A stretch of DNA of 41,223 nt from Pseudomonadota bacterium (GTDB taxonomy: Bacteria > Pseudomonadota > Gammaproteobacteria > Burkholderiales > Rhodocyclaceae). The translations under genes were made by a program, and so were the position numbers. The notes under the pieces are model-generated. The model was not told where the DNA came from. It ran no database searches and was given only the letters and a program-made list of their open reading frames with translations. This document shows, one piece after another, positions 1 to 9,016 of the stretch; the first letter of the stretch is position 1, and every line of letters starts with the position of its first letter. The stretch spans positions 1 to 41,223 of the forward strand of contig JAKOZI010000276.1 in NCBI GenBank assembly GCA_029780075.1, read 5' to 3'.

Positions 1-200
1 GACAGCGTCACACGCATCTGCCGCGCCCCGACGATCAACAGGCCAAAATCCTCGACGCCATCGGCCTTTCCTTCCCGCTCAAGGCCAAAACCGACAAACT
101 CGCCGCGTAGGCAGGCGCCGCTTTCGCGGCATTGGCTATTTGTATAACAAAAACCGATAGTTAAAGCGTAGTTGCGTCTACTAGCTGGAGGAAGATCCGT
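1..200 (+). mobile_element. Right end of a probable insertion sequence
   Basis: The window opens inside a reading frame that stops at 110. About 90 bases later, near 200, sequence resembling cysW begins abruptly in mid-gene. A transposase tail, a short non-coding end and then a beheaded host gene is the arrangement left by an insertion sequence. The exact boundary is uncertain, because the left end, terminal inverted repeat and target duplication lie outside the window. An assembly join at this point would look the same. Confidence 0.35.
3..110 (+). CDS. C-terminal tail of a probable transposase (partial)
   Basis: An open frame runs in from the left edge and ends at TAG 108-110, giving 35 residues that include LPRPDDQQAKILDAIGL and a lysine-rich end. 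The PxPxxxQxxILDAIGL style of C-terminus reminds me of IS1634/IS4-superfamily transposases. This is recall of style, not a match I could verify. Only the last residues are present, so no catalytic DDE residues can be seen. The neighbouring decapitated cysW gene supports a mobile-element reading. It could instead be the end of an unrelated host gene. Confidence 0.4.
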   Translation, partial: QRHTHLPRPDDQQAKILDAIGLSFPLKAKTDKLAA

Positions 201-756
201 CGGGGCGCAGGGGTTGTTCGGGCCGAGCCTGGCGGCGCATGGCATCAAGGTGGTGTTCGCCTTGCCGGGAATCATCGTGGTGACCATGTTCATCACCTTT
301 CCGTTTGTTGCCCGCGAGTTGATCCCGCTGATGCAGGCGCAGGGCAAGGATGAGGAGGAAGCCGCCATCTCACTCGGTGCCAGTGCCTGGCAGATGTTCC
401 GCCGGGTGACGCTGCCGAACATCACTTGGGGCCTGCTTTACGGCGTGATTCTTGCCAACGCGCGTGCAATGGGTGAATTCGGTGCGGTGTCTGTGGTTTC
501 AGGACATATTCGCGGCGAAACCAATACGTTGCCGCTGCATGTGGAAATTCTCTACAACGAGTACAACGCGGTGGGTGCTTTCGCCTCGGCATCCGTGCTG
601 GCGTTGCTGGCGCTGGTGACTCTGGTCGCCAAGAGCATTGTTGAATGGCGCATGCACCGGGAAACCCGAATGTTGGCGGAGGCCTTGCCGACCGAAGGAA
701 ATCATGGCCGGAGTCGTCTTGTTGCTTCCGTGTCGCCGGCAAGCGGTGGCTTCTGA
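172..756 (+). pseudogene. cysW: Sulfate/thiosulfate ABC permease CysW, 5'-truncated
   Basis: The frame encodes the C-terminal half of the inner-membrane permease CysW, which with CysT, CysA and a periplasmic binding protein imports sulfate and thiosulfate. Clear similarity begins at GAQGLFGP (about base 202). It continues through [12 protein letters not shown], the EAA loop that contacts the ATPase ([16 protein letters not shown] followed by LPN), and the highly conserved [19 protein letters not shown] segment. A full CysW has about 280-290 residues, so roughly the first 110-120, with the first transmembrane helices, are missing. The TTG at 172 that opens the frame lies in the probable IS end and is not a native start. 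cysA follows 24 bases after the stop. The fragment is probably non-functional, unless an intact copy lies elsewhere. Confidence 0.8.
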
Positions 757-780
757 AACGAACTGACTATATTTTCGGCC

Positions 781-1842
781 ATGAGCATAGAAATTCGCGC
801 TATAAGCAAGCGTTTTGGCGGCTTTGTCGCATTGGAAGACATCAATCTCCGGATTCCGACGGGCGAACTCGTCGCCTTGCTCGGTCCCTCCGGTTGCGGC
901 AAGACGACCCTGCTGCGCATCATCGCCGGGATGGAGAGTGCAGACGCCGGGCAGGTGCTTTTCGCAGGTGAGGAAGCGACGCATGTGCATGCTCGCGACC
1001 GCAACGTCGGTTTTGTCTTCCAGCACTACGCCCTGTTCCGTCACATGTCGGTGTTCGAGAACGTCGCCTTCGGTCTGCGCGTCAAACCGCGAAAGGTGCG
1101 CCCGACAGCGACCGAGATTCGCCAACGGGTCAATGACCTGCTCAAGCTCGTCCAACTCGACTGGCTAGCCGATCGCTACCCCTCGCAGCTTTCCGGTGGT
1201 CAGCGTCAGCGAATCGCGCTGGCGCGCGCGCTGGCGGTAGAACCCAGGGTATTGCTGCTCGACGAGCCCTTTGGCGCGCTGGACACCAGGGTGCGCAAGG
1301 AACTTCGTCGCTGGCTGCGACGCCTGCACGACGAGATGCATATTTCGAGCGTCTTTGTGACCCACGATCAGGAAGAAGCGCTGGAGGTCGCTGATCGCGT
1401 CGTGGTGATGAACCGCGGACGAATTGAGCAGATCGGTTCTCCGGACGAAGTCTATTCGAACCCGGCCTCACCCTTCGTTTACCAGTTTCTCGGCAACGTC
1501 AACGTTTTTCACAGCCGCGTGCACGGCGACTGGGCGGATGTCGGTCGTGCAGGGGGGCACGAAGGGGAAGCCACGGCCTACGTCCGCCCGCATGACATTG
1601 AGATAGAACACCGCCCGGTGGTCGGCAGCCTGGAAGCCACGGTGCAGGAAGTGCACCCCATCGGACCGCTGGTACGTGTCGAACTGGCGCATGCTTCGGA
1701 ATTGATCGAGGTGGAGCTGACGCGTGAGCGGGCTACCGTTCTGGCACTGGCCGAAGGCCAGCAGGTCTGGCTCAAACCGCGGCAGGTGCGGGTATTTGCT
1801 GCGCCCAGTGCGGCGATGGAAGAGGGCGGGTCGGGGATTTAG
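781..1842 (+). CDS. cysA: Sulfate/thiosulfate ABC importer ATP-binding protein CysA
   Basis: This is the cytoplasmic ATPase that powers sulfate/thiosulfate import. The 353 residues contain Walker A GPSGCGKT at 35-42, a Q-loop near 81, the signature LSGGQ at 137-141, Walker B LLLDEP with D161/E162 and the switch His195 in [10 protein letters not shown]-terminal regulatory domain of the TOBE/CysA type follows from about residue 240. Length and the [17 protein letters not shown] segment after Walker B fit CysA closely. All motifs are intact, so the protein should be active if expressed. Its immediate partner cysW is truncated and its usual upstream genes (sbp, cysT) are not visible, which may leave it without its native promoter. 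The ATG is supported by the start of the domain, although I see no strong ribosome-binding site. Confidence 0.92.
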   Translation: MSIEIRAISKRFGGFVALEDINLRIPTGELVALLGPSGCGKTTLLRIIAGMESADAGQVLFAGEEATHVHARDRNVGFVFQHYALFRHMSVFENVAFGLRVKPRKVRPTATEIRQRVNDLLKLVQLDWLADRYPSQLSGGQRQRIALARALAVEPRVLLLDEPFGALDTRVRKELRRWLRRLHDEMHISSVFVTHDQEEALEVADRVVVMNRGRIEQIGSPDEVYSNPASPFVYQFLGNVNVFHSRVHGDWADVGRAGGHEGEATAYVRPHDIEIEHRPVVGSLEATVQEVHPIGPLVRVELAHASELIEVELTRERATVLALAEGQQVWLKPRQVRVFAAPSAAMEEGGSGI

Positions 1843-1872
1843 GCTCCACGAAGTGGCCTGTTGTTTGCTTGA
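1842..1872 (+). terminator. Possible weak terminator after cysA
   Basis: Just after the cysA stop, CCAC (1846-1849) pairs with GTGG (1853-1856) around a GAA loop. GG 1842-1843 can add two pairs with CC 1857-1858 across a two-base bulge. A T-rich stretch follows from 1859. The stem is short, so this is only suggestive. It fits the boundary between cysA and the next transcription unit. Confidence 0.25.
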
Positions 1873-1943
1873 TTCACGGCCAACCCAGTCGTGACTGCGG
1901 AAGAGAGCTTTGCCGCCCCCTTTGTCTGGTAGGATGCGTCGTG

Positions 1944-2414
1944 ATGGAAACGCTTCTTACCATTAAATTCACGACTTCGCTGATGCGAGCGGTGCTGCTC
2001 GGCATGCTGGCGAACGTCCTGCTGTTCAGCTTGGCGTGTGCCCAAACCACTGAGCCGGTAATGGTCGCCATCGCCTACCCGGCGACCAGTGAAGAGAGCA
2101 TTCCCAGAGCTTCCTTGCGTGCCATCCTGGGTATGCGCCTGCATAAATGGCCGGCCGATACCCCGGTCAAGGTCTTTGTTCTCAAAGATGATGCGCCCGA
2201 GCATGCGACCTTCAGCAAGACCGTGCTACAAGTGTTTCCGCACCAGTTGCGTATGGCCTGGGATCGCCAGGTTTTTTCGGGGCAGGGGCAATACCCCGAG
2301 CAACTGGGTTCAACGCAGGAGATGTTGTCGCGAGTAGCATCCACCCCTGGAGCGATCGGTTACGTCAAGGCGAGTGAGGTGAATCAGAATGTACGTGTGC
2401 TCAGGATTCGCTAG
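1944..2414 (+). CDS. Small PstS-like periplasmic substrate-binding-like protein
   Basis: This 156-residue secreted protein resembles the second half of phosphate-binding proteins of the PstS family. After a hydrophobic signal (MRAVLLGMLANVLLFSLACAQ) come LRAILGMRLHKWPADTPVKVF, a segment like the 'IF.G....W..G' region of PstS, and FSGQGQYPEQLGS, then the characteristic VASTPGAIGYV. It is about half the size of a true transport receptor and no ABC permease or ATPase is adjacent, so it more likely senses or presents an anion than feeds a transporter. The ATG at 1944 is chosen because AGGA (1931-1934) lies nine bases upstream; a second start at 1983 is possible. The next gene begins inside its last 26 bases, implying translational coupling. 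The ligand is unknown; phosphate is an inference. Confidence 0.7.
   Translation: METLLTIKFTTSLMRAVLLGMLANVLLFSLACAQTTEPVMVAIAYPATSEESIPRASLRAILGMRLHKWPADTPVKVFVLKDDAPEHATFSKTVLQVFPHQLRMAWDRQVFSGQGQYPEQLGSTQEMLSRVASTPGAIGYVKASEVNQNVRVLRIR
2376..2382 (+). promoter_or_regulatory. Strong ribosome-binding site for the barrel gene
   Basis: GAGGTGA lies six bases before ATG 2389, inside the end of the upstream gene. It is a long match to the anti-Shine-Dalgarno sequence and fixes the start of the downstream gene within its neighbour. Confidence 0.7.
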
Positions 2415-3594
2415 AACTGCCTGCTTCGCGTTGCTGGGCGCAGTGTCGCTGTGCGGCACGGAGGCCCGTGCGCTGGACCTGCTCGGCGGCGATTTTCAGT
2501 TGCACGGCTTCCTCTCGCTTGGTCTGGTTAACACCACCGACAACAACTTCTTCGGGCACAGCGACGACCAGATCAGCAAGGATTTTTCGGAAGTCGGAGT
2601 GAATGCGTCGTGGCGGTTGACTCCGGAGTTGCAACTGGCGGCCGAGGTGCTCTGGCGCAGGGCTGGCGGCACTGATGATGGTGCGCGCCTCGACTATGGT
2701 CTGCTCGACTGGACAGCCCTGGCGCGCGAGCAGGGCCGCGCGGGTCTTCGCATGGGTCGGATCAAGACCAGTTATGGCTTGTACAACAAGACCCGCGACG
2801 TGCCGTTTACCCGCCCTAGCATTATTCTGCCGCAATCGATCTATTTTGATCGAACGCGCAATCTGACCGTTTCTGCCGATGGCGCCGAGATCTACGCCGA
2901 GGCTTACGGCGAAGCCGGGAGTCTGTCCGCCAGTTTTGCCTATGGCCTGCCAGAAACCGGTACTGACGCTACCAAAGTGCCCCTGGTGGGCCTGAATCGG
3001 CCGGGGAGTATGGAGTCCAATCTGGCGCCGGACCTACAGGTGATCTACGAAGGGTCCGGGGGAAAGTATCGCCTGGCTTTTACCGCCTTGCGTGTTGATC
3101 TGAGTTACAAGCCGGGCTCTGCAGATCGCTTGCAGGGCGGCAAGCTCAGGCTTGTGCCGCTGATCTTTTCGGGTCAGTACAACGCCGAAAACTGGAGTCT
3201 GACCGGCGAGTACGCCATGCGTCGATCGACGATCAAGGATTTTGGACCATTTTTCTACAATGGTAAACAGGATGGGCAGAGTTACTACCTGCAGGGAACC
3301 TACCGGCTTTCTCCCCAGTGGGAGGCGTTGTTGCGCTACGACGCCTATTACGCCGACAAGAATGATCGCGACGGTCAGGAGTTCGCTGCCGCAACAGGCG
3401 TTCCGGGTTTCACTCGCTTTGCCAGGGACTGGACGCTTGGCGTGCGTTTTGACGTAACTCCGCAGTTCATGTTGCGCGCAGAAATGCATCAGATTGACGG
3501 TGCCGGTTTCCTCGCGTCTCAGGACAATCCCAATCCCCAGGCACTGCGCCGGTACTGGAACAACTTCATGCTGCAAGCGTCTTTCCGGTTTTAG
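2389..3594 (+). CDS. Outer-membrane beta-barrel (porin-like) protein
   Basis: This 401-residue protein has a signal peptide ending near ARA (about residue 28), then alternating hydrophobic/polar strands typical of a barrel. Examples are FQLHGFLSLGLVNTT, SEVGVNASWRL and LQLAAEVLWRRAGG. It ends in QASFRF, whose final phenylalanine is the usual signal for insertion by the BAM machinery. GRIKTSYGLYNKTRDVPFTRP resembles the porin-like region that lines the channel. No specific porin family could be assigned with certainty. It starts 26 bases inside the preceding PstS-like gene behind a strong ribosome-binding site, and the following GGDEF-EAL gene begins nine bases after its stop. The three genes are therefore almost certainly one operon. 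It may admit, or present, the molecule recognised by the neighbours; that is inference. Confidence 0.75.
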   Translation: MYVCSGFARTACFALLGAVSLCGTEARALDLLGGDFQLHGFLSLGLVNTTDNNFFGHSDDQISKDFSEVGVNASWRLTPELQLAAEVLWRRAGGTDDGARLDYGLLDWTALAREQGRAGLRMGRIKTSYGLYNKTRDVPFTRPSIILPQSIYFDRTRNLTVSADGAEIYAEAYGEAGSLSASFAYGLPETGTDATKVPLVGLNRPGSMESNLAPDLQVIYEGSGGKYRLAFTALRVDLSYKPGSADRLQGGKLRLVPLIFSGQYNAENWSLTGEYAMRRSTIKDFGPFFYNGKQDGQSYYLQGTYRLSPQWEALLRYDAYYADKNDRDGQEFAAATGVPGFTRFARDWTLGVRFDVTPQFMLRAEMHQIDGAGFLASQDNPNPQALRRYWNNFMLQASFRF

Positions 3595-3603
3595 TAGCCA
3601 CAG

Positions 3604-6537
3604 ATGTCTGAAGGTGCATCATTGCCAAGAAGGCGCAGGGGTTCCAGGTTCCTGAGTTTGAAGTGGAAGATCCTGTTGACCCTGGGCGGAGTGATGCTGT
3701 CGGTCAATGGCGCTTTGTCCTGGTTGCATTTCGAGGATCTGACGGCACGCTTCGAAACGCAGCGCGCCGCGACCCGGCAGCGGCTTGTTGCCGAAGTCCT
3801 TGCCTTGCGCAGCGATGTGGGGCTGCGCCTGCAGGCGCTCGCCGGCATGTTGGCTGCTCTCGATTCGGTTGGTGTGGGGGTGTTCGAGCGTGCCGCAGGG
3901 AACGCGTTGCTCCGACAGCACTTCGACAGTTACTGGCCGGTGCTGCAGCTTGACCTGGGCATCGACTCGCTGCAACTCTACGCCAAGGACGGTCCGCCGC
4001 TGGCGACCTGGACTACCGACGCGCTGGCCGATGTCGATCAGGACGCGCACGTGCGTACGGTGATCGCCAACGAGCAGGCGATGCATTGGACGCGTTGCCG
4101 GAAACGCTGTACGCAGTTTGCCGCCGCACCCATCCTCTCGGCGGGTCGCGTTGCAGGGGCCGTGGTCCTGGGAAGTTCGCTGGCCGATGTCATAGTTTCC
4201 TTCAATCGTTTGTCGGCTGCGGATCTTGGCGTTCTGGTGCCGACCGGAACCCCTCTCGGGCTTCCGGCAGACAATAACTTTCTCCCGCGGCTGGGTTTGC
4301 AGGTGATCGGTTTGAGCAGCGCCGAACGCAATTTGCCGCTGCTCCAGCAAGTCGAGGCGATTCCGCCGATGCCTGGTGGCAGCGCTTGGCGCTTGCTTTC
4401 TTACGATGGCAGGCAGTTCGAGTTGTCCTTTCTGGCTCTTGACACCCCGCTTGGCGCAACGTCGCCGGCAATCATGGTCGTAATTGACGACCTGACCCAG
4501 GCCCTGGACGACATTCGAAAATCCGTCTGGAACCGCTTGCGGGGGGAGTTGCTGGCCTCACTGCTCTCGCTCCTGTTGCTGGCGTTGTTGGTACACGCGC
4601 CCCTGCAGCGCATGACCCGGGCCGTGCGCGCGATACCCTTGCTCGGAAAGAGGGCCTTTGTCGAGGCGCGCGCGCGCATCGCTCCGCGCGCGCGGCGTCT
4701 GGTCGATGACGAAATCGACAGCCTTGATGAGGCGGCGATTGCTTTGTCGCACCGACTGGAGACGTTGGAGAACGAGGTGGCCGCGCATTCTGCCGACACC
4801 CAGGCCATGTTGCGACGGATTTCGGTTGAGCGTGATTTCAGCAGGAGCTTGCTCGATACTGCACAAGTGATCATTCTCACGCAGTCGGCTGACGGCCGCA
4901 TACTTACCCTGAATCGCTATGGTCGCCTGCTTTCGGGATGGGGGCAGGACGATTTGTTGGGAAAGCGCTTTTTCGATTTCGTCGGGTCGGACGGATCTTC
5001 CGGCCTGGCGGTTCAGCAGGCCGTGCAGGGAATCGCCGCCGGTGGTCGCCAGCATGTCCAGTTGGAATCGGTCCTGGTCGGTGCGAACGGCCAGTCGTAC
5101 GAGATTACGTGGAACCATTCACGCCTCGCTGGTCGTCCCGAAGATGCGGTGATGATTCTCTCGGTAGGGATTGATCATACCGAACGCAAGCGTGCCGAAT
5201 CACACGTCAGCTATCTGGCGGAACACGATCCGCTGACAGGTCTGGTCAATCGGCAGCATTTTCAGTATCAACTTGATCGGGCGTTGCTCAGCGCCCGTCG
5301 TCTGGGGCATGACGGCGCCTTGCTCTATCTCGACCTGGACGCGTTCAAGTATGTTAACGATGTCAGTGGCCACCAGGCTGGCGATGCACTGTTGCGCATC
5401 GTTGCCGATGAGGTCGGCAGCGTGGCCCGCGCCAGCGACCTGCTGGCAAGACTCGGCGGTGACGAACTGGGCCTCCTTCTGCACGAGTGTGATCGTGATG
5501 GTGCGATCCAGGTTGCCGAGAAAATCAACAAGCGACTCGCGGAAATCAAGTATCCCGGATTGGGAGCCAGTCATCGTGTTTCTGCGAGCATAGGGATCGT
5601 GGTTTTTTCCGAGGCGAAGATGGATGTCGAGCAACTCCTCACCCATGCCGACATCGCGATGTATCAAGCGAAATCCAAGGGTGGCAGCGGCTGGCATCTG
5701 TACTCCGAGGGCGAGGGTGTGCAGGAGAAGATGCAGAGCCGTCTGTACTGGGAGGAAATGATCAACCGATCGCTCGCGGATGGTGGTTTGCTGGTCTATT
5801 ATCAGCCGATTCTCGATATCCGTGCTTGGCAGGTCAGTCACTACGAAGCGCTGGTGCGCATGCGCTCTGACGACGGGTCGCTGATTGCGCCTGGCCTTTT
5901 CATGGAGGTTGCCGAAAACAGTGGCTTGATTCGAGACATCGATCGATATGTGATCCACCAGGTGTTCGACAAGATGCTGGCATTGTTCGCCGCAGGGCAG
6001 CATTACAAGTTTGCAATCAACCTTTCCGGCGTCAGCATCAACGATGCACGGCTGCTTGCGTTCATCCGCGACGAGTTGTCGCGTAGCCCGATGTTGCCCG
6101 GCCATGTCGTCTTTGAGATCACCGAAACGGCTGCGGTATCGGATTTTTCCGCTGCGCGCGCGTTCATGGAAGCGGTGCGCGAACTCGGCTGCGCCTTTTC
6201 GCTCGACGATTTTGGCGTCGGGTTTTCATCATTCAACTATATCAAACAGTTGCCAGTGGATTACGTCAAGATTGATGGCTCGTTTGTGCGCACGCTCGTT
6301 GACAGTCCCGACGACCAGGTGTTTGTGAAAGCACTGGCCGAGGTGGCGCGGGGTTTCGGCAAGAAGACGGTGGCGGAATTCGTCGAAGACGAACGTGCCT
6401 TGAACCTGTTGCGCGCGTTCGGCGTGGACTACGCGCAGGGGTACTTCATCGGCAAGCCGGCGCAGGATCTGTTGCCGGAGCGGGGGTTGCTGGCCGGATC
6501 GGTCTCTCTCCGGGAAGCTTGTGAGCCGGTGATATAA
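3604..6537 (+). CDS. Membrane sensor with PAS, GGDEF and EAL domains (c-di-GMP turnover)
   Basis: A 977-residue inner-membrane signalling protein. Two membrane helices, about 21-42 and 314-334, flank a periplasmic region of roughly 270 residues carrying a CxxxC pair (C165/C169). A linker follows, then a PAS domain (about 405-525). The GGDEF domain has its DPLTGLVNR start at 542, an inhibitory RxxD site (R609-D612) and the active-site motif GGDEL at 618-622, where the last residue is L rather than F. The EAL domain has EAL at 748-750 and the conserved DDFGVGFSSFNYIKQLPVDYVKID stretch in two parts, so phosphodiesterase activity is likely. Cyclase activity is less certain. The start lies nine bases after the barrel gene, with no clear ribosome-binding site, which suggests coupling. 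It would convert a periplasmic signal, perhaps from the PstS-like protein, into c-di-GMP level. Confidence 0.9.
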   Translation: MSEGASLPRRRRGSRFLSLKWKILLTLGGVMLSVNGALSWLHFEDLTARFETQRAATRQRLVAEVLALRSDVGLRLQALAGMLAALDSVGVGVFERAAGNALLRQHFDSYWPVLQLDLGIDSLQLYAKDGPPLATWTTDALADVDQDAHVRTVIANEQAMHWTRCRKRCTQFAAAPILSAGRVAGAVVLGSSLADVIVSFNRLSAADLGVLVPTGTPLGLPADNNFLPRLGLQVIGLSSAERNLPLLQQVEAIPPMPGGSAWRLLSYDGRQFELSFLALDTPLGATSPAIMVVIDDLTQALDDIRKSVWNRLRGELLASLLSLLLLALLVHAPLQRMTRAVRAIPLLGKRAFVEARARIAPRARRLVDDEIDSLDEAAIALSHRLETLENEVAAHSADTQAMLRRISVERDFSRSLLDTAQVIILTQSADGRILTLNRYGRLLSGWGQDDLLGKRFFDFVGSDGSSGLAVQQAVQGIAAGGRQHVQLESVLVGANGQSYEITWNHSRLAGRPEDAVMILSVGIDHTERKRAESHVSYLAEHDPLTGLVNRQHFQYQLDRALLSARRLGHDGALLYLDLDAFKYVNDVSGHQAGDALLRIVADEVGSVARASDLLARLGGDELGLLLHECDRDGAIQVAEKINKRLAEIKYPGLGASHRVSASIGIVVFSEAKMDVEQLLTHADIAMYQAKSKGGSGWHLYSEGEGVQEKMQSRLYWEEMINRSLADGGLLVYYQPILDIRAWQVSHYEALVRMRSDDGSLIAPGLFMEVAENSGLIRDIDRYVIHQVFDKMLALFAAGQHYKFAINLSGVSINDARLLAFIRDELSRSPMLPGHVVFEITETAAVSDFSAARAFMEAVRELGCAFSLDDFGVGFSSFNYIKQLPVDYVKIDGSFVRTLVDSPDDQVFVKALAEVARGFGKKTVAEFVEDERALNLLRAFGVDYAQGYFIGKPAQDLLPERGLLAGSVSLREACEPVI

Positions 6538-6538
6538 T
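6530..6538 (+). promoter_or_regulatory. Extended -10 promoter for hemA
   Basis: TGATATAAT fits the extended -10 pattern TGnTATAAT exactly. It overlaps the stop codon (6535-6537) of the upstream GGDEF-EAL gene. No good -35 hexamer is seen, as is common for extended -10 promoters. Transcription would start near 6545, about 35 bases before the hemA ATG at 6580. Confidence 0.6.
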
Positions 6539-6579
6539 CGCCCGTTGATTTGTCATCCCTCTCCCAACGTCTTCCACGC

Positions 6580-7842
6580 ATGGCGCTGTTTACCCTCGGT
6601 ATCAACCACCATACAGCGCCACTTTCAGTTCGTGAGCAGGTGGCTTTTCATGCCGATGGGGTGCAGCAGGCGCTCACCGACCTGAAGCGTTGCAAACCGG
6701 TTCACGAGGCTGCAATTCTTTCGACGTGCAACCGGACGGAAGTCTACTTCGCCACCGATGTCCCGGAGGCGGCTGCGCAATGGCTGGCCGAGTATCACCG
6801 TCTGCCAAGCCAGGAGATTGAACCCTATCTCTACACCTATCCCGAGCGAGCGGCGGTGCGGCATGCATTTCGTGTGGCCAGTGGTCTCGATTCGATGGTG
6901 CTGGGAGAGCCGCAGATCCTCGGCCAGATGAAGGAGGCGGTTCGCCTGGCCGAAGAGGCGGGGACGCTGGGGACAACCCTGCACAAGCTGTTCCAGCACG
7001 CTTTCGCGGTGGCCAAGGAGGTTCGCTCGACGACGGCGATCGGTGCAAATATTGTGTCCATGGCTGCCGCAGCCGTGCGCCTGGCCGAGCGTATCTTTGA
7101 ACGTATCACTGATCAGAAGATTCTTTTCATTGGTGCAGGCGAAATGATCGAACTGTGCGCCAGGCATTTCTCGGCGCAGCACCCGAAACAGGTGGTCATC
7201 GCCAATCGAACGGTCGAGCGGGGTCTGGCTCTGGCCGATCGCCTTGGCGGCACGGCGATCCGTTTGGAGGAACTTGGCGAGCGACTGTGGCAGTTCGATA
7301 TCGTCGTTTCGTGCACGGCCAGTCCGTTGCCGATCATTGGCCTGGGGATGGTCGAGCGCGCCATCAAGCTGCGACGTCACCGTCCCGTGTTCATGGTCGA
7401 CCTCGCGGTGCCCCGTGACGTCGAGCTTGAGGTCGGCGAGTTGGACGATGTCTTTCTCTATACGGTCGATGATCTTGCACAGGTGGTCGAGTCGGGCCTG
7501 GAGTCGCGCCAGGCGGCGGTGGTGGACGCGGAAGCGATCATCGCCCAACGTGTCGACGGATTCCTGCGCTGGTTGGCCACGCGTGGTACAGTCCCGGTCA
7601 TCCGTTCGTTGCGCGACGCCGCCGAGCGTGCTCGTCGGCACGAAGTCGAGCATGCGTTGAAATTGCTCGCCAAGGGCGAAGATCCTGCACGCGTGCTCGA
7701 CCAGTTTTCGCATCGCCTGACCAACAAGTTCCTGCACGCACCGACGCAGGCTCTGACCCAGGCCGGAGGGGGGCGCGACGAGTTGCAGTCAGTGGTGGCC
7801 CACCTTTTCCACCTGCACCCGGATTGCCACCTGGGCGAGTAG
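6580..7842 (+). CDS. hemA: Glutamyl-tRNA reductase
   Basis: HemA reduces glutamyl-tRNA(Glu) with NADPH to glutamate-1-semialdehyde, the first committed step of tetrapyrrole synthesis by the C5 route. Starting from ATG 6580, the catalytic cysteine in [10 protein letters not shown] falls at residue 50, exactly its usual place, so this start is preferred over the upstream TTG at 6550. Further family segments are [13 protein letters not shown] at the N-terminus, [33 protein letters not shown], the nucleotide-binding [10 protein letters not shown] and ANRTVERG, and a C-terminal dimerisation helix region. The 420-residue length is normal. It heads the run hemA-prfA-prmC-grxD, with a likely promoter directly upstream. 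Other haem genes (hemC, hemD, hemF) lie further along the window in separate units. Confidence 0.96.
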   Translation: MALFTLGINHHTAPLSVREQVAFHADGVQQALTDLKRCKPVHEAAILSTCNRTEVYFATDVPEAAAQWLAEYHRLPSQEIEPYLYTYPERAAVRHAFRVASGLDSMVLGEPQILGQMKEAVRLAEEAGTLGTTLHKLFQHAFAVAKEVRSTTAIGANIVSMAAAAVRLAERIFERITDQKILFIGAGEMIELCARHFSAQHPKQVVIANRTVERGLALADRLGGTAIRLEELGERLWQFDIVVSCTASPLPIIGLGMVERAIKLRRHRPVFMVDLAVPRDVELEVGELDDVFLYTVDDLAQVVESGLESRQAAVVDAEAIIAQRVDGFLRWLATRGTVPVIRSLRDAAERARRHEVEHALKLLAKGEDPARVLDQFSHRLTNKFLHAPTQALTQAGGGRDELQSVVAHLFHLHPDCHLGE

Positions 7843-7911
7843 CGGATTCCGGTGCTGCGGGGTACCTTCTCGGCGGTTGTTCCCCTGCCGTCGTGTTTGA
7901 GCGATATTCCA

Positions 7912-8994
7912 ATGAACCCAAGCATTAGCGACAAACTTGAGCAGTTGACCGGGCGCCTCGACGAACTTGATCGCATGCTGGCCAGCGGCCAGGCGACACA
8001 AGACATGGACGAGTACCGCAGGCTGTCACGCGAGCACGCCGAGCTTGGTCCGGTGGTCGCCCTTTACCAGGTCTGGCGGCAGACGCAGAAGGATCTGTTG
8101 TCGGGAATCGAGATGCTGGCCGACCCGGAGATGCGGGAGTTGGCCGAAGCGGAGGTGGCCACTGCCAGGGAGCGGTTGCCGCAGATCGAGGCAGACCTGC
8201 AGAAACTCCTGCTGCCCAAGGATCTTCATGACGACCGCAATGTTTTTCTGGAGATCCGCGCGGGCACTGGCGGTGACGAGTCGGCGCTGTTTGCCGGTAA
8301 TCTGTTTCGCATGTATGTACGCTATGCCGAGCGAAGGCGTTGGCAGGTGGAAGTGATTTCGGCCAGTCCTTCGGACCTTGGGGGGTATCGGGAAGTCATC
8401 GCCCGCGTCATCGGCAATGGCGTTTACTCGCGGTTGAAGTTCGAGTCGGGTGGTCATCGTGTGCAGCGTGTGCCCGATACCGAGACGCAAGGCCGCATCC
8501 ATACTTCAGCCTGCACGGTGGCCGTGATGCCCGAGGCGGACGCCCTGGAGGAAGTGCAGATCAACCCGGCAGAGATTCGCGTCGATACCTACCGCGCTTC
8601 GGGTGCGGGAGGACAGCACATCAACAAGACCGATTCTGCGGTGCGTATTACCCACCTGCCGACGGGTATCGTCGTCGAATGCCAGGATGATCGATCGCAG
8701 CACAAGAACAAGGCACAGGCGCTATCCGTGCTGGTGGCGCGCATCCGGGACATGCAGGAGCGCGAGCAGCACGCGAGCATTGCCTCGACGCGCCGGAATC
8801 TGATCGGCAGCGGTGATCGCTCCGAGCGCATCCGGACCTACAATTTTCCGCAAGGGCGCGTGACCGATCACCGTATCAACCTGACCTTGTACAAAATCGA
8901 AGCGGTCATGGACGGTGATCTCGACGACCTCATTGCCGCTCTGACCGCCGAGCATCAGGCCGATCAACTGGCCATGCTTGCAGAAGGCGAGTGA
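7912..8994 (+). CDS. prfA: Peptide chain release factor 1
   Basis: RF1 recognises UAA and UAG stop codons on the ribosome and triggers peptide release. From ATG 7912 the protein has 360 residues. The catalytic GGQ lies at 233-235, so Q235 is the glutamine methylated by PrmC, whose gene follows. The stop-codon recognition motif PxT appears as PDT at 188-190 in [14 protein letters not shown]. The longer frame from 7852 would add 20 residues without family similarity, so the internal ATG is chosen. The gene lies 69 bases after hemA, a common gene order in beta- and gammaproteobacteria. The prmC frame continues directly after, or overlapping, its end. Confidence 0.96.
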   Translation: MNPSISDKLEQLTGRLDELDRMLASGQATQDMDEYRRLSREHAELGPVVALYQVWRQTQKDLLSGIEMLADPEMRELAEAEVATARERLPQIEADLQKLLLPKDLHDDRNVFLEIRAGTGGDESALFAGNLFRMYVRYAERRRWQVEVISASPSDLGGYREVIARVIGNGVYSRLKFESGGHRVQRVPDTETQGRIHTSACTVAVMPEADALEEVQINPAEIRVDTYRASGAGGQHINKTDSAVRITHLPTGIVVECQDDRSQHKNKAQALSVLVARIRDMQEREQHASIASTRRNLIGSGDRSERIRTYNFPQGRVTDHRINLTLYKIEAVMDGDLDDLIAALTAEHQADQLAMLAEGE

Positions 8995-9016
8995 GCGCAG
9001 CGGCGGGCGGCAGCGT

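Noticed and set aside
8473-8481. PDT instead of PAT in RF1 as a possible change in stop-codon use
   Set aside because: The middle residue of PxT varies in RF1, and genes in the window end in TAG, TGA and TAA as usual.
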